DNA of 64,000 nt from Pelagibacterium sediminicola (lineage in GTDB: Bacteria; Pseudomonadota; Alphaproteobacteria; Rhizobiales; Devosiaceae). Numbering within the stretch: position 1 is the first letter of the stretch; each line of letters begins with the position of its first letter. The stretch spans positions 62,001-126,000 of the forward strand of contig NZ_QMEL01000002.1 in assembly GCF_003390885.1 (NCBI RefSeq), read 5' to 3'. Shown here piece by piece: positions 50,935 to 59,717 of the stretch. The notes beneath the pieces are model-generated. The model did no database searches and was not told where the DNA came from. It saw nothing but the letters and a program-made list of their open reading frames with translations. The position numbers and the translations under genes are program-made.

Positions 50935-51476
50935 AACGTCTCCTCATCTGGCTTCTGGCCGGCGTGATGCTGGGTGGACTGATCCATCTCGTCGTCATCC
51001 TTACCCTCCCCGGCGCCGCGACCCGCGATCTCTGGGCCAGGCTCGCCACGGTCGAGGCAATCGAAGATTTCAAGGTGCTCGACGACATTGCGCCCGGTGC
51101 GCCGAACCCGCTGGGGCTCGACCCCGAACTTGTCTATGGCGTGTGCCAACTCGACCTGCGCGACGGGCCGGGCGTCGTCAACGGCGCTCTCCCTCTGGCC
51201 TTCTGGTCGGTAGCCGTGTTCGATCGTCAGGGCCACGTCATCTACGCCACCACCAACCGGTCGGGCGCGGGCGGAGCCATCGACATGGGCATTTTCAACC
51301 CGGCCCAGACGCGCCTTCTCGCCGAACAGCGCTTCGAGATCGCCGATGGGCTGTTGCTGGTCGAGGCGCCGGGCAATAACGTGATGGTCGTCCTCCGCCT
51401 CGCCCCCCCGCATGCGGCAATGCGGGACCGTTACGCCGAAGCGCTGGCGGGGCTGGAGTGTGGGACGATCAGGTAG
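50931..51476 (+). CDS. DUF1254 membrane-anchored protein
   Basis: A 181-residue protein with a membrane helix at 4-26 (LLIWLLAGVMLGGLIHLVVIL) and an extracytoplasmic domain of DUF1254 type (LDPELVYGVCQLDLRDGPG, LAFWSVAVFDRQGHVIYATT). It is translationally coupled to the DUF1214 gene. The two proteins probably form one envelope complex whose role is not known. The gene is followed by a type A repeat. Confidence 0.75.
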   Translation: MKRLLIWLLAGVMLGGLIHLVVILTLPGAATRDLWARLATVEAIEDFKVLDDIAPGAPNPLGLDPELVYGVCQLDLRDGPGVVNGALPLAFWSVAVFDRQGHVIYATTNRSGAGGAIDMGIFNPAQTRLLAEQRFEIADGLLLVEAPGNNVMVVLRLAPPHAAMRDRYAEALAGLECGTIR

Positions 51477-51493
51477 GGGCCGGCGTTTCTGGC

Positions 51494-51645
51494 TGGCATC
51501 GCGCACCCCTCATCCGACCTTTCGCTGACGCGAAAGCCCACCTTCTCCCTCAAGGGGAGAAGGGAACTCCGTGGATGTTTCGTCTTACGAGCCCCCCTCT
51601 CCCCTTGAGGGAGAGGGGCTGGGGGTGAGGGGTACTGCGGTGCCG
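51494..51645. repeat. Type A palindromic repeat
   Basis: The block runs from CATCGCGCACCCCTCATCCG to GAGGGGTACTGCGGTGCC with inner hairpins CTCCCTCAAGGGGAGAAGG and CTCTCCCCTTGAGGGAGAGG, and the sub-segment CCTTTCGCTGACGCGAAAG. It lies between two convergent genes. Confidence 0.85.
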
Positions 51646-51666
51646 ACTGGAAAAAGCCGGCGCAAC

Positions 51667-52491
51667 CTACTTCCGCACCAACGGCTCCGCCGGATAAGCC
51701 TGCCGCTCGAATCTCGACGGCAGCGGACCGTCTTTGCTGACGAATCCCGTCCCTGCCCCACCGCAGAAATCGCGGGCGCGGGCGCGGTGTACGTAGGTTT
51801 CCATTTCGGCGAGCCGCGCATCGACGATCCGCGCTTCCTCGTGCGGCGTTTCCACCAGCAGCCGGTCGAGCGCGGTGGAATACGCGTTAAAGCGGTAGCC
51901 GAGGGCGCGGACGAACCAGCTTATCTTCTGGTCGTTCTCCCATGTACGCGCGGCAACCTGATAGGTGCCGTCCGGCGCGCCCAGACTGACATTATCGACC
52001 GCGATGGCCCGCTGGCGGTCGACCTCGATCACCTTGCAGATGGCGATGAAAGTCGAGGGGATCGTTGCAAGATCATGCCCAATGTCGCTGGCAACGGTCT
52101 GGTAGCGCACCCGAGAGGATGCGTAGGTCTGGGCGCGCAGGTGCTGGTAATACCGGTCGGGATCGAAGCGCAGGTCGGTGGCGGCGGTCAGCCGCGTGCG
52201 CTGGAGTTCCACCGCCGTGTCGTAGAACCAGTCCTTTGCGTGGGGGGCGACGAGGAAACGCCAGACGCGGTCGTGCATCTCGCGTTCCTGATCGGTGAAA
52301 TTGAAGCGCGAGACCGGCTCGCCATCCGCCGAGGCGCGGGCCCGGCCCATTGCGGGCATGATCTCGTCGTGCAGCGCGCTGGGCGCGGCGCGGCCGAAAT
52401 CGCCCACCGGCCGGGCGCACCCTGCCAGCGCCGTGACCAGCGCAACCGCCAATATCGCGGCGAGCTTGCCGCGCCTGCCCCTCGTCTTCAC
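51667..52491 (-). CDS. Putative lipoprotein (274 aa)
   Basis: A 274-residue protein with a basic N-terminus, a hydrophobic stretch (LAAILAVALVTALAGC) and a lipobox Cys25, so it is probably lipid-anchored. The mature part is helical and charged (FNFTDQEREMHDRVWRFL, YDTAVELQRTRLTAATDLRF). I do not recognise the family. Its start overlaps the end of a short upstream frame by a few bases, suggesting a two-gene operon. Confidence 0.65.
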   Translation of the reverse strand: MKTRGRRGKLAAILAVALVTALAGCARPVGDFGRAAPSALHDEIMPAMGRARASADGEPVSRFNFTDQEREMHDRVWRFLVAPHAKDWFYDTAVELQRTRLTAATDLRFDPDRYYQHLRAQTYASSRVRYQTVASDIGHDLATIPSTFIAICKVIEVDRQRAIAVDNVSLGAPDGTYQVAARTWENDQKISWFVRALGYRFNAYSTALDRLLVETPHEEARIVDARLAEMETYVHRARARDFCGGAGTGFVSKDGPLPSRFERQAYPAEPLVRK

Positions 52492-52670
52492 CGTTCCGCC
52501 CGGCCCTTGCGTGCGCGTTTACGGCGGGGCTCCTGCTTGTTTTCCACAGCGACCGGCTCGCGTTCATAGCGTACGCCGGTGAACAGCAGGACCCTTGCGG
52601 GGGTCCCCCTGTCTGCGGCGTTCGACCCGGAACGCTGTGCTCTGGCACTGAATCTCAACACCCTACCCAT
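52488..52670 (-). CDS. Small basic protein upstream of the lipoprotein gene
   Basis: A 60-residue frame from the ATG at 52670 (an alternative is 52691) ends with overlap into the lipoprotein start. The sequence includes RVLLFTGVRYEREPVAVENK followed by a Lys/Arg-rich end (QEPRRKRARKGRAER). It is not Cys- or membrane-containing. The coupling and the patterned LLFTGVRYER segment favour a real gene, but it is short and basic, as GC-rich noise can also be. Confidence 0.45.
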   Translation of the reverse strand: MGRVLRFSARAQRSGSNAADRGTPARVLLFTGVRYEREPVAVENKQEPRRKRARKGRAER

Positions 52671-52765
52671 TGTGGCCTCACATCTTGCCACCCGGACAGC
52701 GCGCCCCCGCCGGCCCGATGCCGGTTCTGTCCCGATTTGGCAAGGCCATTAAGAATTCATCAAGG

Positions 52766-52781
52766 TTAATGATCCGCTAAC
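52766..52781 (+). promoter_or_regulatory. Near-consensus CtrA-type site before the DUF2336 gene
   Basis: TTAATGATCCGCTAAC matches TTAA-N7-TTAAC at all but one fixed position. It lies about 55 bases before the DUF2336 start, within the AT-rich stretch that probably contains the promoter. Confidence 0.35.
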
Positions 52782-52833
52782 AATTTTAATCGAATAGTGC
52801 AGTATAGAGTGGGTTTGCGCGAACGAATCAAAA

Positions 52834-53985
52834 ATGATCGGCTTTCAGCCTTACGAAACATTTCAGCTTCTGATTGAAACGGGTGGCGTCGAGCGCGCCA
52901 ATACCCTGCTTATTGCCGCGTGCGATGCCTATGCCCGCCGCCCCCGGCCGCTCGCGGCCGAAACCGAGCAGTTCGAGGCGCTGGCCGTAAGGCTCTTTCC
53001 CACCGCCGCCCCCACTGTGCGCACCAGGGCCGCAGCCATCCTTTCCAGCGCATCGCAGTTGACGCCCTCGCTCGAAATGCTGGTTTTCGAGAATCTGGGG
53101 ACCGGCCTTGTCGAGCACATCGCCACCGCGCCCGCCATTTCCGACGATGTGATGATGCGGCTGATCGACAAGGGCGATCTCGATATCATCGCGGCAATCG
53201 CGGGGCGCTACGACATATCCAATACGGTGCTGGCGCGACTCTTTCCCATCAACAGCCGCAAGATCTATCGCGCACTGGCCGCCAATGAGGGCATCGCGCC
53301 GCGCGGGGCCTATCTGTCGGCGCTGCTGCGCTCGGCCCAGATGGACCACAAGGTTGCCGCCACGCTCTCCCGGCGTACCGATTTCGACGCCGCGCTGCTG
53401 ACCACCATCTTTTTCGACCTGCCCGAGCGCGGGCGGCTCAACGTGTTGCAGGCCTTTGTGCACCGCAACATGCCGCAGGCCCCCATGATGCGGACCTTCG
53501 AGCATATTTCAGTCGCAACGGACGAGTTCACCGCCGCGCTGATGCGGCTTTTTTCCGACAACCGCCGCCCGGCCATCACCCGGCTGCTCACCCAGATCAC
53601 CGGGCTCGACGAGGTGCGATGCGGGGAGATCGCCCACGATACCAGCGGAGCGGCGCTGTTCGTCGTCCTGCGCGCCTTCGGCTGCACGGCCTATGACGGG
53701 CTCAAGGTGCTGATCCATGCAACGAGTCATGACGAGGACCGCTCCAAAACCCTTGCCGTTTTCGCGCGGCTGTTCGAGTCGGTGAGCACCCCGGCCATGG
53801 TCTATATGCTGAGTGCCTGGCGCGGCGACGTGAACCCGATGGAGTTGACCAGGCCGGAATTTGCGCCCCTTGCACAACCCAGCCGCCGCACGCCCGAACG
53901 CCAGCCCCTGCCGCGCACCGGTTCGCTGAGCGATCAGGCCATCGAGGCGCTCGGCAAGCTCCAGTCGGTCAGGCGGACGGGCTGA
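52834..53985 (+). CDS. DUF2336 protein
   Basis: A 383-residue, all-helical, probably repeat-like (HEAT-type) protein: RTRAAAILSSASQLTPSLEM, then VMMRLIDKGDLDIIAAIAGR and VLARLFPINSRKIYRALAAN, each matching the DUF2336 pattern. The family is largely alphaproteobacterial and of unknown function. A near-consensus CtrA site upstream hints at cell-cycle regulation. Its 3' end overlaps the convergent DUF1491 gene by 17 bases. Confidence 0.8.
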   Translation: MIGFQPYETFQLLIETGGVERANTLLIAACDAYARRPRPLAAETEQFEALAVRLFPTAAPTVRTRAAAILSSASQLTPSLEMLVFENLGTGLVEHIATAPAISDDVMMRLIDKGDLDIIAAIAGRYDISNTVLARLFPINSRKIYRALAANEGIAPRGAYLSALLRSAQMDHKVAATLSRRTDFDAALLTTIFFDLPERGRLNVLQAFVHRNMPQAPMMRTFEHISVATDEFTAALMRLFSDNRRPAITRLLTQITGLDEVRCGEIAHDTSGAALFVVLRAFGCTAYDGLKVLIHATSHDEDRSKTLAVFARLFESVSTPAMVYMLSAWRGDVNPMELTRPEFAPLAQPSRRTPERQPLPRTGSLSDQAIEALGKLQSVRRTG

Positions 53986-54313
53986 TCTCCAGCCCATGAC
54001 CGTCGCCACGCATTTCGAGCGACAGCACCCATAGATCGTCGTCGAACTCGGCTTCGCGCGCGATGCGCTCGCGCACGGTCAGCGGATCGGCATGATCGTA
54101 GCGCCGCTCGAAGACGCGGCCGCCATGGTCGTTTTCAATGAGGGCCGATGGCGCGGGGCTAAAAAGCGAGACGGTGCCGTTGAGGTGGTCGATCTCCACC
54201 CAGATCTGCCCCGCCGCAGGATCGCCCCGCCGGGACACGACGCACATATGCCCCAGATCGTTATGCCGCCGCACAAAGGCGGCGCACCATATGTCACTGC
54301 GCAGGCGCTGCAT
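53969..54313 (-). CDS. DUF1491 protein
   Basis: A 114-residue protein of the alphaproteobacterial DUF1491 family: RLRSDIWCAAFVRRHNDLGH, VSRRGDPAAGQIWVEIDHL, FERRYDHADPLTVRERI and LWVLSLEMRGDGHGL. The family is small and uncharacterised. The ATG at 54313 starts the conserved part; the frame further upstream crosses a repeat. It converges with DUF2336, overlapping it by 17 bases. Confidence 0.85.
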   Translation of the reverse strand: MQRLRSDIWCAAFVRRHNDLGHMCVVSRRGDPAAGQIWVEIDHLNGTVSLFSPAPSALIENDHGGRVFERRYDHADPLTVRERIAREAEFDDDLWVLSLEMRGDGHGLEISPSA

Positions 54314-54343
54314 GGTAGTTGTCCAGATTGTTGTATGCCGCAA

Positions 54344-54540
54344 GCATCGCAGCCCCCTCATCCGACCTTTCGCTTCGCGAAAGCCCACCTTCTCCCTCGA
54401 GGGGAGAAGGGCATCCGTGGGGCTGCCGCACGAGCCTCCCTCTCCCCTCGTGGGACTTCGAGGTGGTGGCGCAGCCACCAATCGCTCCAGTGGAGCGATT
54501 GGAGCCGAAGAAGGGCTGGGGGTGAGGGGGCCAGCGATGC
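54344..54540. repeat. Type A palindromic repeat with nested palindrome
   Basis: A type A repeat (GCATCGCAGCCCCCTCATCC to GGGGGCCAGCGATGC) carries an insert of about 58 bases that contains GGTGGTGGCGCAGCCACC and the odd palindrome AATCGCTCC-AGT-GGAGCGATT (54480-54500). It lies between the DUF1491 gene and the peptidoglycan-binding protein gene. Confidence 0.85.
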
Positions 54541-54574
54541 TTACAGTTGGAAACCGGAAAACTTCTCGCCCTGC

Positions 54575-55522
54575 TTACATATACGCGCCCGCCGCGACAA
54601 GCATGTCGAGAACGGCGGTGGAGACTTCGCCGGTGGCGGGGAAGTTGTTGAACACCTGGAACTTGCGGATGGCGAGGGCGGTGGTCTGGTCGGCCACCCC
54701 GTTTGCCTGCCCCTGCAGGAAGCCCAGCCGCGAAAGGCCGCGCTGGATTTCGCTTACGAGGTCGCGATCAAGGGCGGCGGGCACGCTGGGCGGCGCGGAG
54801 GTTTCTGCAAGGGGATCAAAAAGGGCCGCCTCAACGTCCGGTTCCCCGGCGGGCACCTCCTCTGCCGCAGCCGGCGCGGGTTCGAGCCCGGCGATGAGGG
54901 CATTGAGTTCATCCTGGGCGGGTTCGGCCACCACCTGCATGGGCCGGGGCGGCGCCTCGGAGGTGTTGAGGGGCGCGCTGCGCACCGCCTCGATCACCTG
55001 CGGCGAAGCGGCGCCCGTGCGCGGCAGGCCGTGGCGCTGCTCGAAGGCGCGGATGGCGTCGGCTGTCTTGGGGCCGTAATAGCCATCGACCGTGCCGTCG
55101 AAAAGCCCAAGCTGCTTGAGCTTTTCCTGCATGGCGGCGATGTCTGCATTGCCGATCAGGGTCTGGGCGGATTCCGGCTGGGATACTTCCGCCGGGGCCG
55201 GCACAGGCTGTGGCGCCGCGACCGGCTGGGCCGTCTCTTGCGCCGGCGCAACGAGAACCGGGCGCACTGGCGGCGGAGCGATCAGTTCAGCCACCGGCGT
55301 ATCCGCGACCGAGGTGAACATGGGTGCGGGGTGCCGTACCTCTTGCAGATAAAGCGCGTTGGTCCCCGCCATCAGGGTCAGCCCGGTCACAAGCACGAAG
55401 GCCGTTGATCCCATGGGGGAACGGACCATGCGCTCAAGGCACCATTGCCCGCCCCGGGCGGCGAGACCGGCAAGGCCCGCCCCGATAGCGAGCGGAATGT
55501 TCGTCATCGTGCTCGTCGTCAT
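54575..55522 (-). CDS. Peptidoglycan-binding protein with two PG_binding_1 domains
   Basis: A 315-residue protein with a short cytoplasmic start, a membrane helix (about 38-55, STAFVLVTGLTLMAGTNALY), a Pro/Ala-rich linker and two peptidoglycan-binding modules: MQEKLKQLGLFDGTVDGYYG with IRAFEQRHGLPRTG, and later IQRGLSRLGFLQGQANGVAD with IRKFQVFNNFPATG. It would tether the inner membrane to the wall. The ATG at 55522 overlaps the histidine kinase stop by four bases (ATGA), so the two are co-translated. Confidence 0.8.
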   Translation of the reverse strand: MTTSTMTNIPLAIGAGLAGLAARGGQWCLERMVRSPMGSTAFVLVTGLTLMAGTNALYLQEVRHPAPMFTSVADTPVAELIAPPPVRPVLVAPAQETAQPVAAPQPVPAPAEVSQPESAQTLIGNADIAAMQEKLKQLGLFDGTVDGYYGPKTADAIRAFEQRHGLPRTGAASPQVIEAVRSAPLNTSEAPPRPMQVVAEPAQDELNALIAGLEPAPAAAEEVPAGEPDVEAALFDPLAETSAPPSVPAALDRDLVSEIQRGLSRLGFLQGQANGVADQTTALAIRKFQVFNNFPATGEVSTAVLDMLVAAGAYM

Positions 55523-57330
55523 CGTGCTGCGCTTCTTTTTTCGTCTTCTAGCCATTTGGTTTCATCGTCAGGTCTTTGGCGGGGGGAATGCAGAGGCTCG
55601 ACATTGGCCTCGGCGACGCTTCCCGGCCCGTCGAGCGGCAGCAGCACGACGACCGTCGTGCCATTGCCCGGTTCGGATATGATCTCGATGCGCCCGTTAT
55701 GGAGCCCCACCAGCCCCTTGACGATCGAAAGGCCAAGCCCGGTGCCTTCGTAGCGGCGCGAGAGCCCGTCCTGTGCCTGCAGGAACGGCTCGCCGATCCG
55801 GCTGATCATCTCGGGCTTCATGCCGATCCCGGCATCGCTAACCGAGACCAGGAGCATCCGGCCCCGGCGCTTCATCGCGAGCCTGACCACGCCGCCGTCA
55901 TGGCTGAACTTGACGGCATTGGAGAGCAGGTTGATGAGCACCTGGCGACAGGCGCGCTCGTCGGCAACCAGCATGGGAAGGGCCACGGGCATATCGGCCT
56001 CGAGCCTTATACCACGATCGGCGGCGGATTTCTCGACGATCTGGATGCAGGGCTCGACCAGCGTCTCGGGCTTGAACGGCTCGGGCTGCACCTCGAACTT
56101 GCCCGCCTCGATCCTCGACATGTCGAGCAGCATGTTGACCACTTCGAGCAGGTGGTGCCCGCTCTGGCTGATGAGCGCGGCATATTCGCGGTGCTGGGCC
56201 GAAGGCTCGCCCCCGATCCCGGCCTGCATCATGTCGGAGAACCCAACGATCGCATTAAGTGGCGTGCGCAGTTCGTGGCCGACCGTGGCGAGAAAACGCG
56301 ACTTGGCCTGCGAGGCTTCCTCGGCGTCGACACGGGCCTTTTCAAGCTCGCTCTCGGCCTGCTTGCGGTCCGAAATATCGCGCAGGAGGCCGATGATCTC
56401 GCGGGGTGCGGTGCCTTCACCCTCATCGATCACGGGGGAAAGGTCGAGTTCCACCCAGATGAAGCGGGCAGGCTCGCCCGCCTCGCCATCCCGGCGCATG
56501 CGGATTTCCACCCCCGTACGCAAGCCCCGCTTGCCCGCATCCGAAAGCGCGGCCAGATAGGCGGGGCGGTCCATGACGTGGACGCGCTCGAAAAAACCGC
56601 TGCCATCGAGCTCGAAGCGCTGGCAGTTGAGCAGGGTCGCCGAGGATCTGGACAGGAACAGGATGCCGCCATCGGTATCGTAGCGCACCACGGCGTCCTT
56701 GACGCTTTCGACCAACATGGAAAACGTCTTGAGATGGTTCCGGCTGCTGGCATTGGCGGCGAAGTTGAGCCGGTTGGCGGTGACGGCGATGATCATCACG
56801 GCAGCGGCATAGGCCGCGATCCCGACGAACAGCCAGTCCGCCGTGCCGCCCGCAAAGGGGCTGGGCAGGTGCCCCGAGCGCACGCCAAGGCCGATGGCCA
56901 GCGCAAAGGCGGGCGACGCCCAGGCCAGGTGCTTGTAGCGGCTGTGGGACATCAGAAGCGCCTTCAACGTCGCCATCATGGCGATGGCGAGGCCGAAATC
57001 GAAGACGTCCGCGTCGACCAGCGTCAGCGCGCAGCCCACGATGGCGATCAGCGTCACCTGGCAGGCCAGTTCCTGCTCGAAGGCGCGCCGCATGTGGAAG
57101 ACCAGGGCCAGCGCCGCCAGGGCGAGCGCGATGGTGACCAGCATCACCGGAGCGGCACTGCCCATGATAAGCATGTAGATGGCGACGGGATAAGCGATGG
57201 CAACCGCGCCCAGTAGCAGGAGCGTATTGAAGAACAGGGCCTGCCTGCGCAACACATCGGGACGCGCGCCAGCCCATTGGGGGCCGGAAAACAGCATGCC
57301 AGGGGCTGAGAAAATGGAACGGTTACGCAT
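55519..57330 (-). CDS. PAS-containing sensor histidine kinase, DivJ/PleC-like
   Basis: A 603-residue kinase with six or so membrane segments between about 35 and 188, a PAS domain (200-325), a HisKA domain with phosphoacceptor His352 in VGHELRTPLNAIVGFSDMM, and an HATPase domain (NLLSNAVKFSHDGG, SDAGIGM, EGTGLGLSIVKGLVG). The polytopic N-terminus plus this HisKA box recalls DivJ/PleC kinases of the alphaproteobacterial cell-cycle network, but no response regulator is adjacent and other hybrid-free kinases share it. It is co-translated with a peptidoglycan-binding protein. The 300 bases upstream contain the promoter and an inverted GCATTTG/CAAATATGC. Confidence 0.75.
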   Translation of the reverse strand: MRNRSIFSAPGMLFSGPQWAGARPDVLRRQALFFNTLLLLGAVAIAYPVAIYMLIMGSAAPVMLVTIALALAALALVFHMRRAFEQELACQVTLIAIVGCALTLVDADVFDFGLAIAMMATLKALLMSHSRYKHLAWASPAFALAIGLGVRSGHLPSPFAGGTADWLFVGIAAYAAAVMIIAVTANRLNFAANASSRNHLKTFSMLVESVKDAVVRYDTDGGILFLSRSSATLLNCQRFELDGSGFFERVHVMDRPAYLAALSDAGKRGLRTGVEIRMRRDGEAGEPARFIWVELDLSPVIDEGEGTAPREIIGLLRDISDRKQAESELEKARVDAEEASQAKSRFLATVGHELRTPLNAIVGFSDMMQAGIGGEPSAQHREYAALISQSGHHLLEVVNMLLDMSRIEAGKFEVQPEPFKPETLVEPCIQIVEKSAADRGIRLEADMPVALPMLVADERACRQVLINLLSNAVKFSHDGGVVRLAMKRRGRMLLVSVSDAGIGMKPEMISRIGEPFLQAQDGLSRRYEGTGLGLSIVKGLVGLHNGRIEIISEPGNGTTVVVLLPLDGPGSVAEANVEPLHSPRQRPDDETKWLEDEKRSAAR

Positions 57331-57630
57331 CTGCTACTCAACTGTTCCGGGTAGAACACGCGACCCGGTGCCGGATCGATCCGGCGCTGGCCCCACACTT
57401 CACCAGAAGCCCTAACCCACCCTTAAATCGGGCGCGGGGAAACCAAAGGCGGCAGCGGGAGGGCCGTGTTTCTGCCGATAGCGTAAATAGAGTCTTGCTT
57501 AGCGGTGGGTTTCGGCGGTCTTGCGCATTTGCGTAAAATTTGAATCAAATATGCGGAAAATCCACGAGATCGCCTTTACGGGCCCCCGCTATGCTCAAAT
57601 CCAATCTTACGCATATGGATTGACCCCGCG

Positions 57631-57894
57631 ATGTTTCTCATGCGCTCCGCCTTCTGGCTCACCATTGGCTTCATGCTCGTTGCTCCCACAGCGGGCGCGG
57701 ATATGGACACCATGGGCGAAAAAGCCGGCCGGATCGCTCAGGAGAGCCAGCAGGCGCTGGCGACGGGGGTCAAGTCGATCGAATGCGATTCGCTCGAATG
57801 CGTGGTCGGGCGCGCCGTGGTGGTGGGCGCGCTCGAATCCAATGCCACGGCCCCTGCCCCCGTGCCGCCGCCCCGCCCGGACTGGGCCAGCTAG
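57631..57894 (+). CDS. Small secreted hypothetical protein (87 aa)
   Basis: An 87-residue protein with a signal peptide (1-23, ending PTAGAD). The mature part is a short helix with one cysteine pair (IECDSLECVVG) and a Pro-rich end (PAPVPPPRPDW). It could be exported to the periplasm. No family is recognised. It precedes sufE by 46 bases on the same strand and may share its transcript. Confidence 0.55.
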   Translation: MFLMRSAFWLTIGFMLVAPTAGADMDTMGEKAGRIAQESQQALATGVKSIECDSLECVVGRAVVVGALESNATAPAPVPPPRPDWAS

Positions 57895-57940
57895 CTTTTT
57901 ACGGTGGAATCGCGGGCCCGAAGCCATTACATAACGGCTT

Positions 57941-58369
57941 ATGCAGACCACAGCCGCCTTTGACGACATCGCAGAAAACCTTTCCTTTCTCGACGACTGG
58001 GAAGACCGCTACCGCTACATCATCGAACTCGGGCAGGGCCTGCCGCCGCTGGCCGAAACCGAGCGCACCGAAGCCAACCGCGTGCGGGGCTGCGCCTCGC
58101 AGGTGTGGCTGGTGACCGAGCGGGACGAAAGGGACGGCGAAACGGTGCTCACCTATCGCGGCGAATCCGATGCGATGATCGTCCAGGGGCTCGTTTCGAT
58201 CCTCCTCGCGCTCTATTCCGACCGCGCGCCCGCCGAAATCGCCGCCACCGATGCCCTGCCCGTTCTCGACGGGCTGGGGCTGCGCGAACACCTTTCCACG
58301 CAACGCTCCAACGGGCTGGCCGCCATGGTCAACCGCATCCGCAGCGATGCCAGGGCAATCGCGGGATAA
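57941..58369 (+). CDS. sufE: SufE-family cysteine desulfurase partner
   Basis: A 142-residue SufE protein: FLDDWEDRYRYIIELGQGLP, RVRGCASQVWL with the sulfur-accepting Cys51, and LTYRGESDAMIVQGLVSILL. It accepts persulfide sulfur from SufS for Fe-S cluster building. SufS and the rest of the suf operon are not in the window. It is followed by a type A repeat. Confidence 0.92.
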   Translation: MQTTAAFDDIAENLSFLDDWEDRYRYIIELGQGLPPLAETERTEANRVRGCASQVWLVTERDERDGETVLTYRGESDAMIVQGLVSILLALYSDRAPAEIAATDALPVLDGLGLREHLSTQRSNGLAAMVNRIRSDARAIAG

Positions 58370-58435
58370 CTGAACGGATTGGACGGATTGCGTTCAATTC
58401 GTTCAGTTATTTTTTGGCGGTTGGGGGTTTTGGCT

Positions 58436-58582
58436 GGCATCGCTGGCCCCCTCACCCCCAGCCCCTCTCCCACGAGGGGAGAGGGGGGCTCGTGTGGCTG
58501 CCCCACGGTTTCCCTTCTCCCCTCGTGGGAGAAGGTGGGCTTTCGCGCAAGCGAAAGGTCGGATGAGGGGGCCAGCGATGCT
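58436..58582. repeat. Type A palindromic repeat
   Basis: A near-identical inverted copy of the repeat at 889-1039: GCATCGCTGGCCCCCTCACC to GAGGGGGCCAGCGATGC, with inner hairpins CTCTCCCACGAGGGGAGAGG and CTCCCCTCGTGGGAGAAGG, plus CTTTCGCGCAAGCGAAAG. Confidence 0.85.
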
Positions 58583-58595
58583 TCCTGAACGCACC

Positions 58596-59048
58596 CTACC
58601 CCACCTCCGTCGGCCTTGCGCCCTCGCCCATCCAGCTTTGCGCCCCGTTCGGCTTCGGCCCTGTCGCCGATGCGGAGAGGCCGAAGTGGGCGGCCAGATG
58701 GTCGAGGCCGATCCTGAGGACCAGTTTGGCGCTTCGCCGGGGCCAGCCGCGTTCGGTTTCGATGGTCTGCAGACCCTTTTCGTAGCAGCACACATCGATG
58801 ACCACGGCGGCGCAATCGGCGGGCAGGGTGCGATGGATTTCGGCGAGGGCCCGGCGGGCTTCGGCGGCCATGTCGGTGATCCCGCCCGGCGCACCGGTGT
58901 TGGGCCCCGCCTTGGGCATGGGCGAATAGTGCATGGTGACACGCGGGGTCAGATGGGCACGATCGAAAAGCTGCGACACGCGGCGCGCGGTCTCGAGATG
59001 ATGGGGCTCGAGGAAGCCCTTCCCGGACCTTCGTTCAGACCGCAGCAT
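58596..59048 (-). CDS. DUF6456-type protein
   Basis: A 150-residue protein: GFLEPHHLETARRVSQLFDR, MAAEARRALAEIHRTLPADC, VVIDVCCYEKGLQTIETERG, and a C-terminal helix-turn-helix-like segment (SAKLVLRIGLDHLAAHFGLS) as in DUF6456 proteins of Rhizobiales, thought to be DNA-binding. Its start overlaps the end of the DnaA-like gene by 14 bases, so the two are coupled. A regulatory role is inference. Confidence 0.7.
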   Translation of the reverse strand: MLRSERRSGKGFLEPHHLETARRVSQLFDRAHLTPRVTMHYSPMPKAGPNTGAPGGITDMAAEARRALAEIHRTLPADCAAVVIDVCCYEKGLQTIETERGWPRRSAKLVLRIGLDHLAAHFGLSASATGPKPNGAQSWMGEGARPTEVG

Positions 59049-59409
59049 CGGCCACCACCTCCCGGCGGGCGCGGGACCCGGTTTCCATCCAGCCGGAAAT
59101 GGCATCCTCCAGAATTTCGATTTCACGGTCGACCGCATTATCCTCGCGCGCATCCTCGATAAGCGCGCAGGCATACGAGACGGTGGTCCGGTCGCGGCCG
59201 AAATAGCGGCCCACTTCGGTGAGGTTCAGCCCCAGCATGACATGGCACAGATACATGGCCAGTTGCCGCGCCGAGGCGATCGGCAGGCGCGAGCGCGTCG
59301 GGCTGAGCATATCGGCACGGCGCACCCCCTTATGGGCGGCAACGATGCGCAAAACCCGCGCACAGCCCATATCGGACACAGCGGGTGCGGAACGAGACTT
59401 TCGTGTCAT
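59035..59409 (-). CDS. Stand-alone DnaA domain IV-like protein
   Basis: A 124-residue protein whose core (about 40-95) is the DNA-binding domain IV of DnaA: RQLAMYLCHVMLGLNLTEVG, then RYFGRDRTTVSYACALIED, including the signature GRDRTTVSYA. The AAA+ ATPase part of DnaA is absent. Such truncated proteins are common in Rhizobiales and could compete for DnaA boxes or act as transcription regulators. It forms an operon with the DUF6456 gene. The ATG at 59409 is the only start with the full domain. Confidence 0.8.
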   Translation of the reverse strand: MTRKSRSAPAVSDMGCARVLRIVAAHKGVRRADMLSPTRSRLPIASARQLAMYLCHVMLGLNLTEVGRYFGRDRTTVSYACALIEDAREDNAVDREIEILEDAISGWMETGSRARREVVADAAV

Positions 59410-59499
59410 AGGACCACCTTCTCATAAATAGGATATAATTCCTATAACGAAGATGGATGGGGGCGGGGATAAGTACGGGGGCTTCATTTGCCGTCCCGG

Positions 59500-59717
59500 C
59501 TAGATCATTTCAGGTTTTGATTGAACCGGCACAGAGCGGCGCGTTTTGAAGGATCGCGCTGGATTGCCGGGAACGGGTCCCGGAATGACATTGGCGGCTT
59601 TGGCCGATACCTGCCCTATTCCCGCCTGTCACCCCGGGATTTATTCCCGGGGTCCAGACCGAACCCGCCGCAATCACGGGAGCCTCGATGATTCCATCAA
59701 ACACTGATCTGCTCTAA
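59500..59717. repeat. Dispersed inverted-repeat element, about 218 bp
   Basis: The left end CTAGATCATTTCAGGTTTTG, then GAACCGGCACAGAGCGGCGC, matches the reverse of the right arm at 31321-31386; its right arm (reverse strand TTTGATGGAATCATCGAGGC) matches the left arm there. The centre has CCCCGGGA-TTTA-TTCCCGGGG. Bases 59718-59817 hold another hairpin (ACCCCGGC-TTTC-GCCGGGGT) and no gene. Confidence 0.7.

Noticed and set aside
889-58582. CRISPR-like repeats among the recurrent GC-rich blocks
   Set aside because: The copies are dispersed, palindromic and in intergenic gaps, not tandem direct repeats with spacers, and no cas genes are present.
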